A stretch of DNA of 64,000 bases from an uncultured Blautia sp. GTDB taxonomy: Bacteria > Bacillota > Clostridia > Lachnospirales > Lachnospiraceae. The position numbers and the translations under genes were made by a program. Shown in pieces: positions 42,459-50,281 of this stretch (position 1 is the first letter of the stretch; every line of letters starts with the position of its first letter). Location of the stretch: contig NZ_CAKRXI010000009.1 in assembly GCF_934424005.1 (NCBI RefSeq), forward strand, positions 1-64,000, in the 5' to 3' direction. Below the pieces are notes generated by a model, which did no database searches, was not told where the DNA came from, and saw nothing but the letters and a program-made list of their open reading frames with translations.

Positions 42459-42616
42459 ATTTTAATCCTCCTGATTTTACTGATTCATGCTCGAATCAAA
42501 TTAACTTTCTAAAGTATAACGCTTTAACGTGAAAAAGTCAAGAAAATTATTATTTCCTTATTAATATACAAAAAAAATTAGGTTATCAAATAAATAGTAC
42601 GTTTTTTGCAAATTTA

Positions 42617-42645
42617 TTGACAATTTAAAAAGCGCCATGTATAGT
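42617..42645 (+). promoter_or_regulatory. Consensus sigma-A promoter of nucleoside ABC operon
   Basis: TTGACA (42617-42622), a 17-nt spacer and TATAGT (42640-42645). Confidence 0.85.
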
Positions 42646-42658
42646 AAAAGTACTTGCA

Positions 42659-42692
42659 AAGAGGCGTAACTGAGAAAGTTGTGCCTCTTTTG
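42659..42692 (+). terminator. Leader terminator before BMP gene
   Basis: AAAGAGGC..TAACT pairs with AGTTG.TGCCTCTTT and runs into TTTTG, about 12 nt after the expected transcription start and before the coding region. This suggests attenuation. No purine-riboswitch aptamer was recognised. Confidence 0.6.
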
Positions 42693-42735
42693 TTCCGCAA
42701 CAGGAGTAAGAGCACAGAAAATGGAGGAAAGAAGA

Positions 42736-43929
42736 ATGAAAAAAGCATTGGCAATTGGACTTGCAGCAGCTATGGCAGTTACTATGACTGCACCTGTATA
42801 CGCAAGTGACGACAGCGAAAGTGGCAAGGGTATTGCAAAGGAAGACCTCAAGATTGGTGCAATCTACATCGGTGATGAGAATGAAGGTTACACAGCAGCT
42901 CATATGGCTGGTATTGATGAAATGCAGGAAGCACTTGGCATTGATGATTCACAGGTTATCGAAAAAACTCTGATTGGTGAAGATGAAGGATGCTACGATG
43001 CAGCAGCAGACCTTGCAGATCAGGGATGTCAGATCATCTTTGCAAACAGCTTCGGACATGAGACTTATATCCTTGAAGCCGCAGGAGAATATCCGGACGT
43101 ACAGTTCTGTCATGCAACCGGAACTCAGGCAGCATCAAGCGGACTTTCCAATATGCACAACTACTTCACAAACATTTATGAAGCTCGTTATGTGTCCGGT
43201 GTAGTAGCTGGTCTTAAACTGAATCAGATGATCGAAGATGGAACTATTACAGAAGATAGCTGCAAGATGGGTTATGTTGGTGCATTCCCGTACGCAGAGG
43301 TTATTTCCGGATATACTTCTTTCTACCTTGGCGCAAAGAGTGTATGCCCGTCCGTAACTATGGAAGTAAAATATACAAACAGCTGGGCAAGCTTCGACCT
43401 TGAAAAAGAATGTGCAGATGCGCTGATTTCTGACGGATGTGTTCTGATCAGCCAGCATGCAGATACAACAGGTGCTCCGACAGCATGTGAGGCAGCAGGC
43501 GTTCCTTGTGTTGGATATAACATCGATATGACATCTGTTGCACCAAACACAGCTCTTACTTCTGCATCCATGGACTGGGGTGTATATTACACATATGCAG
43601 TACAGTGCATGCTTGACGGAACAGCAATTGATACTGACTGGTGCAAGGGATTCTCTGATGGTGCAGACAAGATCACACCTCTCAATGAGAAGGTTGTAGC
43701 AGAAGGAACAGACGAAAAAGTAAAAGAAGTGGAAGATGCACTTGCAGACGGATCCCTTCATGTATTCGATACTTCTACATTTACAGTAGATGGCAAAGAA
43801 CTTACTACCTATAAGAAAGATGGCAGTGATACAGAATATGTTTCTGATGGATATTTCCATGAATCAGAATATGGTTCTGCGCCGGCATTCGATGTAGCTA
43901 TCGATGGAATCACATCTATCACAGAATAA
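42736..43929 (+). CDS. BMP family substrate-binding protein (nucleoside)
   Basis: A 397-aa binding protein of the Bmp/PnrA family, which captures purine nucleosides. The signal peptide (residues 1-23, VYAS) lacks a lipobox Cys. Family segments include LKIGAIYIGDENEGYTAAHMAGID, NSFGHETYILEAAGEYPDVQFCHATG and VGAFPYAEVISGYTSFYLGAKSVCPS. The start at 42736 follows GGAGG; the open frame extends upstream into the leader. A terminator follows, before the ATPase gene, as is common for abundant binding proteins. Confidence 0.92.
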   Translation: MKKALAIGLAAAMAVTMTAPVYASDDSESGKGIAKEDLKIGAIYIGDENEGYTAAHMAGIDEMQEALGIDDSQVIEKTLIGEDEGCYDAAADLADQGCQIIFANSFGHETYILEAAGEYPDVQFCHATGTQAASSGLSNMHNYFTNIYEARYVSGVVAGLKLNQMIEDGTITEDSCKMGYVGAFPYAEVISGYTSFYLGAKSVCPSVTMEVKYTNSWASFDLEKECADALISDGCVLISQHADTTGAPTACEAAGVPCVGYNIDMTSVAPNTALTSASMDWGVYYTYAVQCMLDGTAIDTDWCKGFSDGADKITPLNEKVVAEGTDEKVKEVEDALADGSLHVFDTSTFTVDGKELTTYKKDGSDTEYVSDGYFHESEYGSAPAFDVAIDGITSITE

Positions 43930-43936
43930 GATCTGA

Positions 43937-43978
43937 AACAGGCGGAGCTGCTGGGTCAGCAGCTCTGCTTTTTTTCTT
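43937..43978 (+). terminator. Intra-operon terminator after BMP gene
   Basis: A GGCGGAGCTGCTG/CAGCAGCTCTGC stem is followed by T7. Partial read-through would set binding-protein excess over the membrane parts. Confidence 0.85.
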
Positions 43979-44060
43979 GTTATACGTGCAAAGGAAATCT
44001 TCAGGGAGGAGGTTCCTTTTGCAGATATGACAATATGTCAGCTAGAAGGAGGGAACGATA

Positions 44061-45599
44061 GTGGAAGAAACTTATGCACTTGAGCTTAGAGATATTTCCA
44101 AGCGATTTGGATCAGTCCAGGCGAATGACCATGTAAATCTTACACTGAAGAAATCAGAGATTCTCGCAATTTTAGGTGAGAATGGAAGCGGTAAAACGAC
44201 TCTGATGAATATGATCTATGGAATTTATTATCCGGATGAAGGCCATATTTTTGTAAATGGAAAGGAAGTAAAAATCCGTTCGCCAAAAGATTCCTATGAA
44301 TTAGGAATAGGTATGGTACATCAGCATTTCAAACTGGTAGATGTACTTACGGCAGCAGAAAATATTGTATTGGGACTGCCTGGTAAGGCCAGACTCAATA
44401 TGAAAAAAATAACCGAAGATATTCAGAAACTGGTCAATAAATATGGTTTTGATCTGGACCTTTCCAAAAAAATCTATGAAATGTCCGTTTCTGAAAAACA
44501 GACAGTTGAAATTGTGAAAATGCTGTATCGTGGAGCAAGGATCCTGATCCTGGATGAGCCGACAGCAGTATTGACGCCACAGGAAGCCGACAGGCTGTTC
44601 GATATTCTTCGAAACATGCGTGACGATGGATGTTCGATCATTATCATTACCCATAAATTGCAGGAGGTGCTTGCTTTGTCTGACCGCGTTGCAATTCTTC
44701 GAAAGGGTAAGTATATTGACACGGTAGAAACAGCACAGGCCAATGTACAGAGTCTTTCAGAAATGATGGTTGGTGCCAAAGTAGACCTGAACATTGAACG
44801 TCCGAAACCTGAAAATGTAAAACCGCGTCTGATCATTAAGGGAATCAACTGTAAGGACAAAGAAGATGTCAAGACACTGGATGATGTGGATCTGACTGTC
44901 AATACAGGGGAGATTCTTGGAATTGCCGGTATTTCAGGAAGTGGACAGAAAGAACTTCTTGAGGCAATTGCAGGATTGCAGAATGTAGAAAGTGGTTCCA
45001 TACGTCTGCTGGATGATAACGGTGGTGAAATGGAACTTTCCGGAATGGATTCTATTTCCATTAATGAAGCGGGAATCAGCCTTGCTTTTGTTCCGGAGGA
45101 TCGTATTGGTATGGGCCTTGTCGGTGATATGGACATGACGGACAATATGATGATTCGAAGTTATCGTAATGGAAAGGGACCTTTCCTGGATCGTAAGGGA
45201 CCTAGAGCACTTGCAGAGAAGATCAAAGACAAGCTGGAAGTTATGACACCAAGTATTTCTGCACCGGTTCGCCAGATGTCAGGTGGTAATGTACAGAAAG
45301 TTCTGGTAGGAAGAGAAATCGCACAGAATCCAAAAGTCCTTCTTGTAGCATTCCCGACTCGAGGTGTGGATATTAATACCTCTCATGTTATTTATCAGCT
45401 TCTGAATGAGCAGAAGAAAAAAGGCGTAGCAGTTGTCTGCGTAATTGAAGATCTTGATGTAGTACTTGAACTCTGTGACCGCATCGCGGTACTGTGTGGA
45501 GGAAAAATCAGCGGAGTGGTTGATGGCAGAACTGCAACCAAAGAAGGAATCGGTCTTCTCATGACGAAACATGAAAAAGGAGGGGTTGTCAATGAATAA
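44061..45599 (+). CDS. Nucleoside ABC transporter ATP-binding protein (duplicated ATPase)
   Basis: A 512-aa protein with two ABC ATPase halves, as in sugar and nucleoside importers. The first has Walker A GENGSGKTT (residues about 37-45) and Walker B LILDEPTAVL. The second has a degenerate Walker A, GISGSGQKE, and the signature QMSGGNVQKVLVGRE. The start is GTG after a GAAGGAGGG site. It overlaps the following permease gene by 8 nt. It belongs to the BMP-linked purine nucleoside system (YufO-like). Confidence 0.93.
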   Translation: MEETYALELRDISKRFGSVQANDHVNLTLKKSEILAILGENGSGKTTLMNMIYGIYYPDEGHIFVNGKEVKIRSPKDSYELGIGMVHQHFKLVDVLTAAENIVLGLPGKARLNMKKITEDIQKLVNKYGFDLDLSKKIYEMSVSEKQTVEIVKMLYRGARILILDEPTAVLTPQEADRLFDILRNMRDDGCSIIIITHKLQEVLALSDRVAILRKGKYIDTVETAQANVQSLSEMMVGAKVDLNIERPKPENVKPRLIIKGINCKDKEDVKTLDDVDLTVNTGEILGIAGISGSGQKELLEAIAGLQNVESGSIRLLDDNGGEMELSGMDSISINEAGISLAFVPEDRIGMGLVGDMDMTDNMMIRSYRNGKGPFLDRKGPRALAEKIKDKLEVMTPSISAPVRQMSGGNVQKVLVGREIAQNPKVLLVAFPTRGVDINTSHVIYQLLNEQKKKGVAVVCVIEDLDVVLELCDRIAVLCGGKISGVVDGRTATKEGIGLLMTKHEKGGVVNE

Positions 45600-46671
45600 A
45601 GAACCTTTCTTACAGGTAAGCAAAAGAAGAAACAAAGCCGGATGGCAGGAAAGACTGTTGATTCGATTTATTGCGCTGATCCTTGCACTGATCGTGTGCG
45701 GTGCTGTAATCGTCGCACTTGTCAAGATGAATCCGGTAGAAGTATATAAAGCAATCTGGGATGGAGCAATGGGATCGGAACGGCGTATCTGGCAGACAAT
45801 ACGTGATACGATGGTTCTTCTGTGTATTGCAATCGGACTTGCTCCGGCATTCAAAATGAAATTCTGGAATATCGGTGCAGAAGGCCAGATCCTGATTGGT
45901 GGAGCCTGCTCCGCAGCAGTCATGATCTATGCTGGTGATAAGATGTCTCCGGTGCTGCTTCTGATCGTAATGTTCGTTGCAAGTGTCCTTGGTGGTATGA
46001 TCTGGGGTATGATTCCGGCAGTGTTTAAAGCATACTGGAATACCAATGAGACTCTGTTTACTCTGATGCTGAACTATGTTGCCATGCAGGTGGTTACATA
46101 TTGTATCGTTTTCTGGGAAAATCCAAAAGGTTCCAATACCGTTGGTATTATTAATCAGGCAACACAGGCAGGCTGGCTGCCGGAACTGTTTGGACAGAAA
46201 TACGGCTGGAATGTTCTGATCGTTCTGATCCTGACTGTTGGGATGTTCATTTATCTGAAATACTGCAAACAGGGTTATGAGATCGCTGTAGTTGGTGAGA
46301 GTGAAAATACTGCAAAATATGCCGGCATCCATGTAAAGAAAGTTATTATCCGTACCATGGCAATCTCTGGTGCAATCTGTGGTATCGCAGGATTTGTTAT
46401 TGTAAGTGGTGCGAGTCATACAATCTCCACTGCAACAGCAGGAGGACGTGGATTTACAGCAATCATCGTTGCATGGCTTTCCAAATTCAATACTTTTATT
46501 ATGGTAGCTGTATCTTTTGGTATTGTATTTATGGATCAGGGTGCTGTTCAGATTGCTACTCAGTATGGATTGAATGAAAATGCATCCGATGTTATTCTCG
46601 GTATTATTCTGTTTTTCCTGATCGGGGCAGAATTCTTTATCAACTACAGAGTAAAGCGTACAAAAAAATAG
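45592..46671 (+). CDS. Nucleoside ABC transporter permease 1
   Basis: A 359-aa permease of the BPD_transp_2 class with eight to ten hydrophobic helices (YufP-like). LAPAFKMKFWNIGAEGQILIGGACSA and LFTLMLNYVAMQVVTY are family landmarks, as is YAGIHVKKVIIRTMAISGAICGIAG. The start at 45592 (MNKEPF) follows AAAAGGAGGGG and overlaps the ATPase stop. It is followed after 12 nt by the second permease. Confidence 0.92.
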   Translation: MNKEPFLQVSKRRNKAGWQERLLIRFIALILALIVCGAVIVALVKMNPVEVYKAIWDGAMGSERRIWQTIRDTMVLLCIAIGLAPAFKMKFWNIGAEGQILIGGACSAAVMIYAGDKMSPVLLLIVMFVASVLGGMIWGMIPAVFKAYWNTNETLFTLMLNYVAMQVVTYCIVFWENPKGSNTVGIINQATQAGWLPELFGQKYGWNVLIVLILTVGMFIYLKYCKQGYEIAVVGESENTAKYAGIHVKKVIIRTMAISGAICGIAGFVIVSGASHTISTATAGGRGFTAIIVAWLSKFNTFIMVAVSFGIVFMDQGAVQIATQYGLNENASDVILGIILFFLIGAEFFINYRVKRTKK

Positions 46672-46683
46672 GAGGTAGATGCA

Positions 46684-47664
46684 ATGAGTGTACTGACCAT
46701 CTTTATTCAAAAAGCAATTGTCCAGGGCATCTGTATTCTGTATGGTGCGCTTGGTGAAATTATGACGGAGAAATCCGGAAACCTGAATCTTGGTATTCCG
46801 GGAATTATGTATATGGGCGGTATTGCCGGCCTGATGGGAGCTTTTCTTTATGAAAAAGATAACCCGAATCCGAATGCATTTATAGGGGTTCTGATATCGT
46901 TTGTATGTGCGTTTGCATGTGCAATGATCGGTGGCCTGATCTACAGTATCCTGACCATTACTCTTCGTGTAAATCAGAACGTAACCGGTCTTGCCCTTAC
47001 AATCTTTGGTACAGGTTTTGGTAACTTCTTTGGTGGTTCCATTTCCAAACTTGCAGGTGGTGTCGGACAGATTTCTGTAAAAGTAACAGGAAGTGCTTAC
47101 ACAGCCAAAATTCCGGGATTATCTAAGATTCCGGTGATCGGACCGATTTTATTTAACTATGGATTTATGACATATCTCTGTGTGATCGCAGCGGTGGTTC
47201 TGTCTTTCTTCTTATTTAAGACAAGAGCAGGCTTGAATCTTCGTGCAATTGGCGAGAATCCTGGAACAGCAGATGCAGCAGGTATTAATGTTATCAAATA
47301 CAAATATCTGTCTACCTGTATCGGAGCAGGGCTTGCCGGACTTGGCGGACTCTATTTCGTAATGGAATATTCCGGCGGAACCTGGACAGACAATGGATTT
47401 GGTGACCGTGGATGGCTGGCAGTCGCACTGGTAATCTTCGCACTGTGGAAACCACTGAATGCAATCTGGGGAGCGTTCCTTTTCGGAGCACTTTATATCC
47501 TGTATCTGTATATCCCGGGACTGGGACGAAGCATGCAGGAGGTGTTTAAGGCACTGCCGTATGTTGTAACGATTATTGTACTGGTGTTTACAAGCTTCCG
47601 AAAGAAGAAGGAGCACCAGCCACCGGCCGCACTTGGATTACCGTATTTCCGTGAGGAGAGATAA
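46684..47664 (+). CDS. Nucleoside ABC transporter permease 2
   Basis: A 326-aa permease, partner of the preceding one (YufQ-like). It has GALGEIMTEKSGNLNLGIPGIMYMGGIAG near the start, NVTGLALTIFGTGFGNFFGG and RAIGENPGTADAAGINVIKYKYLSTCIGAGLAGLGG. An AGGAGGT site precedes the ATG. It is last in the operon; element D begins about 50 nt after its stop. Confidence 0.92.
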   Translation: MSVLTIFIQKAIVQGICILYGALGEIMTEKSGNLNLGIPGIMYMGGIAGLMGAFLYEKDNPNPNAFIGVLISFVCAFACAMIGGLIYSILTITLRVNQNVTGLALTIFGTGFGNFFGGSISKLAGGVGQISVKVTGSAYTAKIPGLSKIPVIGPILFNYGFMTYLCVIAAVVLSFFLFKTRAGLNLRAIGENPGTADAAGINVIKYKYLSTCIGAGLAGLGGLYFVMEYSGGTWTDNGFGDRGWLAVALVIFALWKPLNAIWGAFLFGALYILYLYIPGLGRSMQEVFKALPYVVTIIVLVFTSFRKKKEHQPPAALGLPYFREER

Positions 47665-47714
47665 TAAAGGATTCCCGGTGATTACGGGATGTGAATAAAA
47701 AGCCAGTTGGTGAG

Positions 47715-47925
47715 GGACTCCGTGACTTATCATCTGAACTTGGTTCAATTCAAAAATTCTAAAGTATCAGGAAGTACAGAACTTTGCTAAGAACAATACA
47801 GAAAATGCTGAACTCGCTACGCTCAGACAGCAGCATTTTTCTGTATCAACGCAAAAACCTGTACATTCCGATACTTGGACGAATTTTCTCAGGCGAACCA
47901 GATTCAGATGATAATCACCGGAGTC
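47715..47925 (+). repeat. Long-hairpin element D (conserved apex)
   Basis: This 211-bp hairpin follows the nucleoside permease gene. Arms pair GGACTCCG with CGGAGTCC, TTATCATCTGAA with TTCAGATGATAA, GGTTC with GAACC, AAGTATC with GATACTT, GTACAG with CTGTAC, and ATACAGAAAATGCTG with CAGCATTTTTCTGTAT. The apex at 47811-47830 is AACTCGCTACGCTCAGACAG, identical to element A, although the outer arms differ completely. Confidence 0.8.
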
Positions 47926-48103
47926 CTTTCCGACTGGCATTTTCAATTCTATCCTCACTCTTACCGTACTTTATTTTTGGTAGTGGCTGATGCCACTGGC
48001 GCAGGCGGTCAAATATTAGCGCGGAGCGCGAGCCTGTGGGGCACCCATGGCAATTTGAAGTGAAGAAAATGAAGGGTATGCAGGAAAGGAGTTTTCTTAT
48101 ACT

Positions 48104-48364
48104 AATATATTGGATTATTGAAGTCTGATGTTTGGTACATTCAGGGAGGGAGCTTCTATGTGCGGGACATTAAATGTCTGCGAGGCTTTCGTGATGACGT
48201 GCAGGCAAGCTGACGCCACCAAGCCCACTGTCTGAGGCGTAGCCGAGTTTGGGCGATTGGCGGCAAATAAGCGCATGCACGGAGTAGAAAACGCAGCATT
48301 ATTTAATGTCCCGCACATATGAAGCTCCTCCCGTAATATCTCAAAGAAACTTCATTAATATATA
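48104..48364 (-). repeat. Long-hairpin element E (inverted, longest copy)
   Basis: This 261-bp hairpin has outer arms near 48104-48112 and 48354-48364 and a strong inner stem (AGCTTC.ATGTGCGGGACATT with AATGTCCCGCACATATGAAGCT, written here in part). The apex at 48228-48250 contains CTGTCTGAGGCGTAGCCGAG in reverse orientation, with one extra base pair in the inner stem. Between D and E (47926-48103) there is only a GC-rich imperfect hairpin (GCAGGC..GCCTGT). No gene was found. Confidence 0.7.
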
Positions 48365-48403
48365 GAAAATACTTTAAGCATAGCCTTCTTTCTAAAATTT
48401 ATA

Positions 48404-48432
48404 TTGCATTCTCAGAAAGTTAGTTATATAAT
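48404..48432 (+). promoter_or_regulatory. Promoter of FMN-riboswitch transcript
   Basis: TTGCAT (48404-48409), a 17-nt spacer and TATAAT (48427-48432). Confidence 0.75.
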
Positions 48433-48451
48433 ACGGATAGATAAAAGAAAA

Positions 48452-48648
48452 TTCTTCGGGGCAGGGTGACCGACGCAGTTGGAATTCCCTACCGGCGGTA
48501 AAGTCCGCGACCCGCGTAAGGCGGCTGATCCGGTGACTGGCACAAGTCAGAATTCCGGAACCGACAGTAAAGTCTGGATGAGAGAAGAACACGAATAATT
48601 CATACGTGCTCAGTACCCCGGGAAGATCATTCCCGGGGATTTTTTTAT
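48452..48648 (+). promoter_or_regulatory. FMN riboswitch with terminator, upstream of ribU
   Basis: The RFN aptamer runs from TTCGGGGCAGGGTG (48455-48468) through ATTCCCTACCGGCGGTAAAG, CCGGAACCGACAGTAAAG and CTGGATGAGAGAAG (to about 48588). All conserved RFN core pieces are present; the first arm carries a small insertion (GACCGACGCAGTTGGA). An expression platform follows: CCCCGGGAA/TTCCCGGGG and T7 at 48617-48648. FMN would switch ribU off. Confidence 0.95.
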
Positions 48649-48743
48649 GCAGCAGAAACTAATCTACCCACTAAACTTATCTGCAGCATAGCGTAGAATT
48701 TTCTTTTAGAAAAAAAGAACAATTCAAAAAAGGAGAGACAAGT

Positions 48744-49379
48744 ATGAGTGAACAGGTTTTAAAAAGTGGAAACGTAATGGAGAGGAGTCGTACCAGAACG
48801 ATCACACAGGTCGCAATGCTGGGAGCCCTCGCCGGAATATTAATGAATTTTGAATTCCCGCTCCCATTCCTGGCACCATCCTTCTATCAGCTGGATTTCT
48901 CTGAGATTCCGGTACTGGTAGGAGCCTTCGCAATGGGACCGATCGCAGGTATCCTGATCGAAGTGGTAAAAGTTCTGGTGCATCTTGTAACAATGGGAAC
49001 TATGACAGCAGGGGTTGGTGATTTTGCAAACTTCCTCTTTGGATGTACATTCGTTGTACCGGCAGGAATCATCTACAGACTGCATCATAACAAGAGCCGC
49101 AAACATGCCGTTATTGGAATGGCAGTAGGTACTGTACTGACAACAGCAGCAGCCTGCCTGATGAATGCATTTGTACTGCTTCCGGCATATGGCAAAGCAT
49201 TTGGCATGCCGATCGAAGCATTTATCGAAATGGGAGCAGCAGTACATCCTTCTGTAAACAGCCTTCTTGGATTTGTGGCATTGATCATTGTTCCATTTAA
49301 CTTATTTAAATACATTCTGATTTCTGTGATCGTATTCTTTATTTATAAGAGAATTCGTGTTATCCTTAAGGGAGACTGA
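48744..49379 (+). CDS. ribU: Riboflavin ECF transporter S component RibU
   Basis: A 211-aa membrane substrate-binding subunit of an energy-coupling-factor riboflavin importer, with five to six helices. Typical RibU segments are LGALAGILMNFEFPLPFLAPSFYQLDFSEIPVLVGAFAMGPIAGILIEVVKVLVH and VGDFANFLFGCTFVVPAGIIY. Its FMN riboswitch confirms the vitamin. The shared ECF energising module is not in this window. It may supply flavin for the FMN-binding proteins at 18-20 kb. Confidence 0.95.
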   Translation: MSEQVLKSGNVMERSRTRTITQVAMLGALAGILMNFEFPLPFLAPSFYQLDFSEIPVLVGAFAMGPIAGILIEVVKVLVHLVTMGTMTAGVGDFANFLFGCTFVVPAGIIYRLHHNKSRKHAVIGMAVGTVLTTAAACLMNAFVLLPAYGKAFGMPIEAFIEMGAAVHPSVNSLLGFVALIIVPFNLFKYILISVIVFFIYKRIRVILKGD

Positions 49380-49420
49380 TTCAGGCACAGCAGACAGAGT
49401 GTGCAGAAAAGAGGAAACCC

Positions 49421-50026
49421 ATGGGAAAGATTCATAATGTAGAAAAAATGACAGATAACCGTTTTGTCAATCTGTATCATGTGGATGCTACAAGTGTTCA
49501 CAATACCCCGGTGTCTTATTACGTGGCATCCAGAGCCAAGGATGTTCCGGCGCTGAAACTGAAGACCGGACGTAATGATCCGGATGGCGTGATCATTTAC
49601 AGTATCTATGGAGAAAAGAAGGACAGGGTTGTTCTGGTACGTCAGTATCGCTACACATTGGGCGACTACATTTATGAATTTCCGGCAGGCCTGGTTGAGC
49701 CGGGCGAAGACTTCCATGAAGGTGCAGTCCGTGAGATGTATGAAGAAACAGGTCTTAAACTGGAGCCTTTGAAAGTAGATCCTGCATTCGAAAAGCCGTA
49801 CTTTACAACAGTAGGTATGACAGATGAATCCTGTGCAACTGTATACGGCTATGCCAGCGGTGAGATCAGTAAGGCAGCACAGGAGGATAGTGAGGAGATT
49901 GAAATTGTACTCGCTGACCGTACCGAAGTAAAACGAATCCTCAAAGAAGAACGTGTGGCAATTATGTGTGCATATATGCTGATGCATTTTCTGAAGGATG
50001 AGGATCCATTTGAATTTTTGAACTGA
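49421..50026 (+). CDS. Nudix hydrolase, ADP-ribose pyrophosphatase type
   Basis: A 201-aa hydrolase with a complete Nudix box, GLVEPGEDFHEGAVREMYEETGLKL, near residues 88-112, matching G-x5-E-x7-REUxEExGU. The upstream RQYRYTLGDYIYEFPAG is typical of ADP-ribose or nucleoside-diphosphate sugar pyrophosphatases. The exact substrate cannot be set from sequence. It lies 41 nt after ribU and may share its transcript. Confidence 0.88.
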   Translation: MGKIHNVEKMTDNRFVNLYHVDATSVHNTPVSYYVASRAKDVPALKLKTGRNDPDGVIIYSIYGEKKDRVVLVRQYRYTLGDYIYEFPAGLVEPGEDFHEGAVREMYEETGLKLEPLKVDPAFEKPYFTTVGMTDESCATVYGYASGEISKAAQEDSEEIEIVLADRTEVKRILKEERVAIMCAYMLMHFLKDEDPFEFLN

Positions 50027-50094
50027 TTTGGAATGGATTCTGACCAAGTTGCTGTGAATGGAGTGAACAGTAACTAAAAATTTAAAATAGTGGG

Positions 50095-50123
50095 TTGACA
50101 AAGTCTTAAATGACATGTTATAT
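50095..50123 (+). promoter_or_regulatory. Promoter of the PTS operon
   Basis: TTGACA (50095-50100), a 17-nt spacer and TTATAT (50118-50123). Confidence 0.8.
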
Positions 50124-50138
50124 TTTTTTCAGTTGTAG

Positions 50139-50212
50139 TGTGTAACTCGATTTCAGGAGGCATTAACTATACATAACAAGAAGTGTTTATGTATGTTAGT
50201 GCCTTTTTTTGT
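50139..50212 (+). promoter_or_regulatory. Probable RAT antiterminator site plus leader terminator of ptsG
   Basis: A terminator pairs GGCATTAAC.ATACATAA with TTATGTATGTTAG.GCC and ends in T7 (50159-50210), about 70 nt before ptsG. The sequence just upstream and overlapping (TGTGTAACTC...AGGAGGCA) resembles the ribonucleic antiterminator target of BglG/SacY/GlcT proteins. A matching regulator gene lies directly after ptsG. Confidence 0.75.
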
Positions 50213-50281
50213 ACAAAAACCGGTTGATCAAGGCACTTATGCATACTCACTTCTATCAAATATATAGAAGGAGAGTCTCAG

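Noticed and set aside
45610..46710. 366-codon frame antisense to the nucleoside permease
   Set aside because: It is fully inside a well-supported gene and has shadow composition without any recognisable motif.
48115..48592. Short minus-strand ORFs over element E and the FMN riboswitch
   Set aside because: Both regions are explained by RNA structure, and there are no ribosome sites or homologous features.
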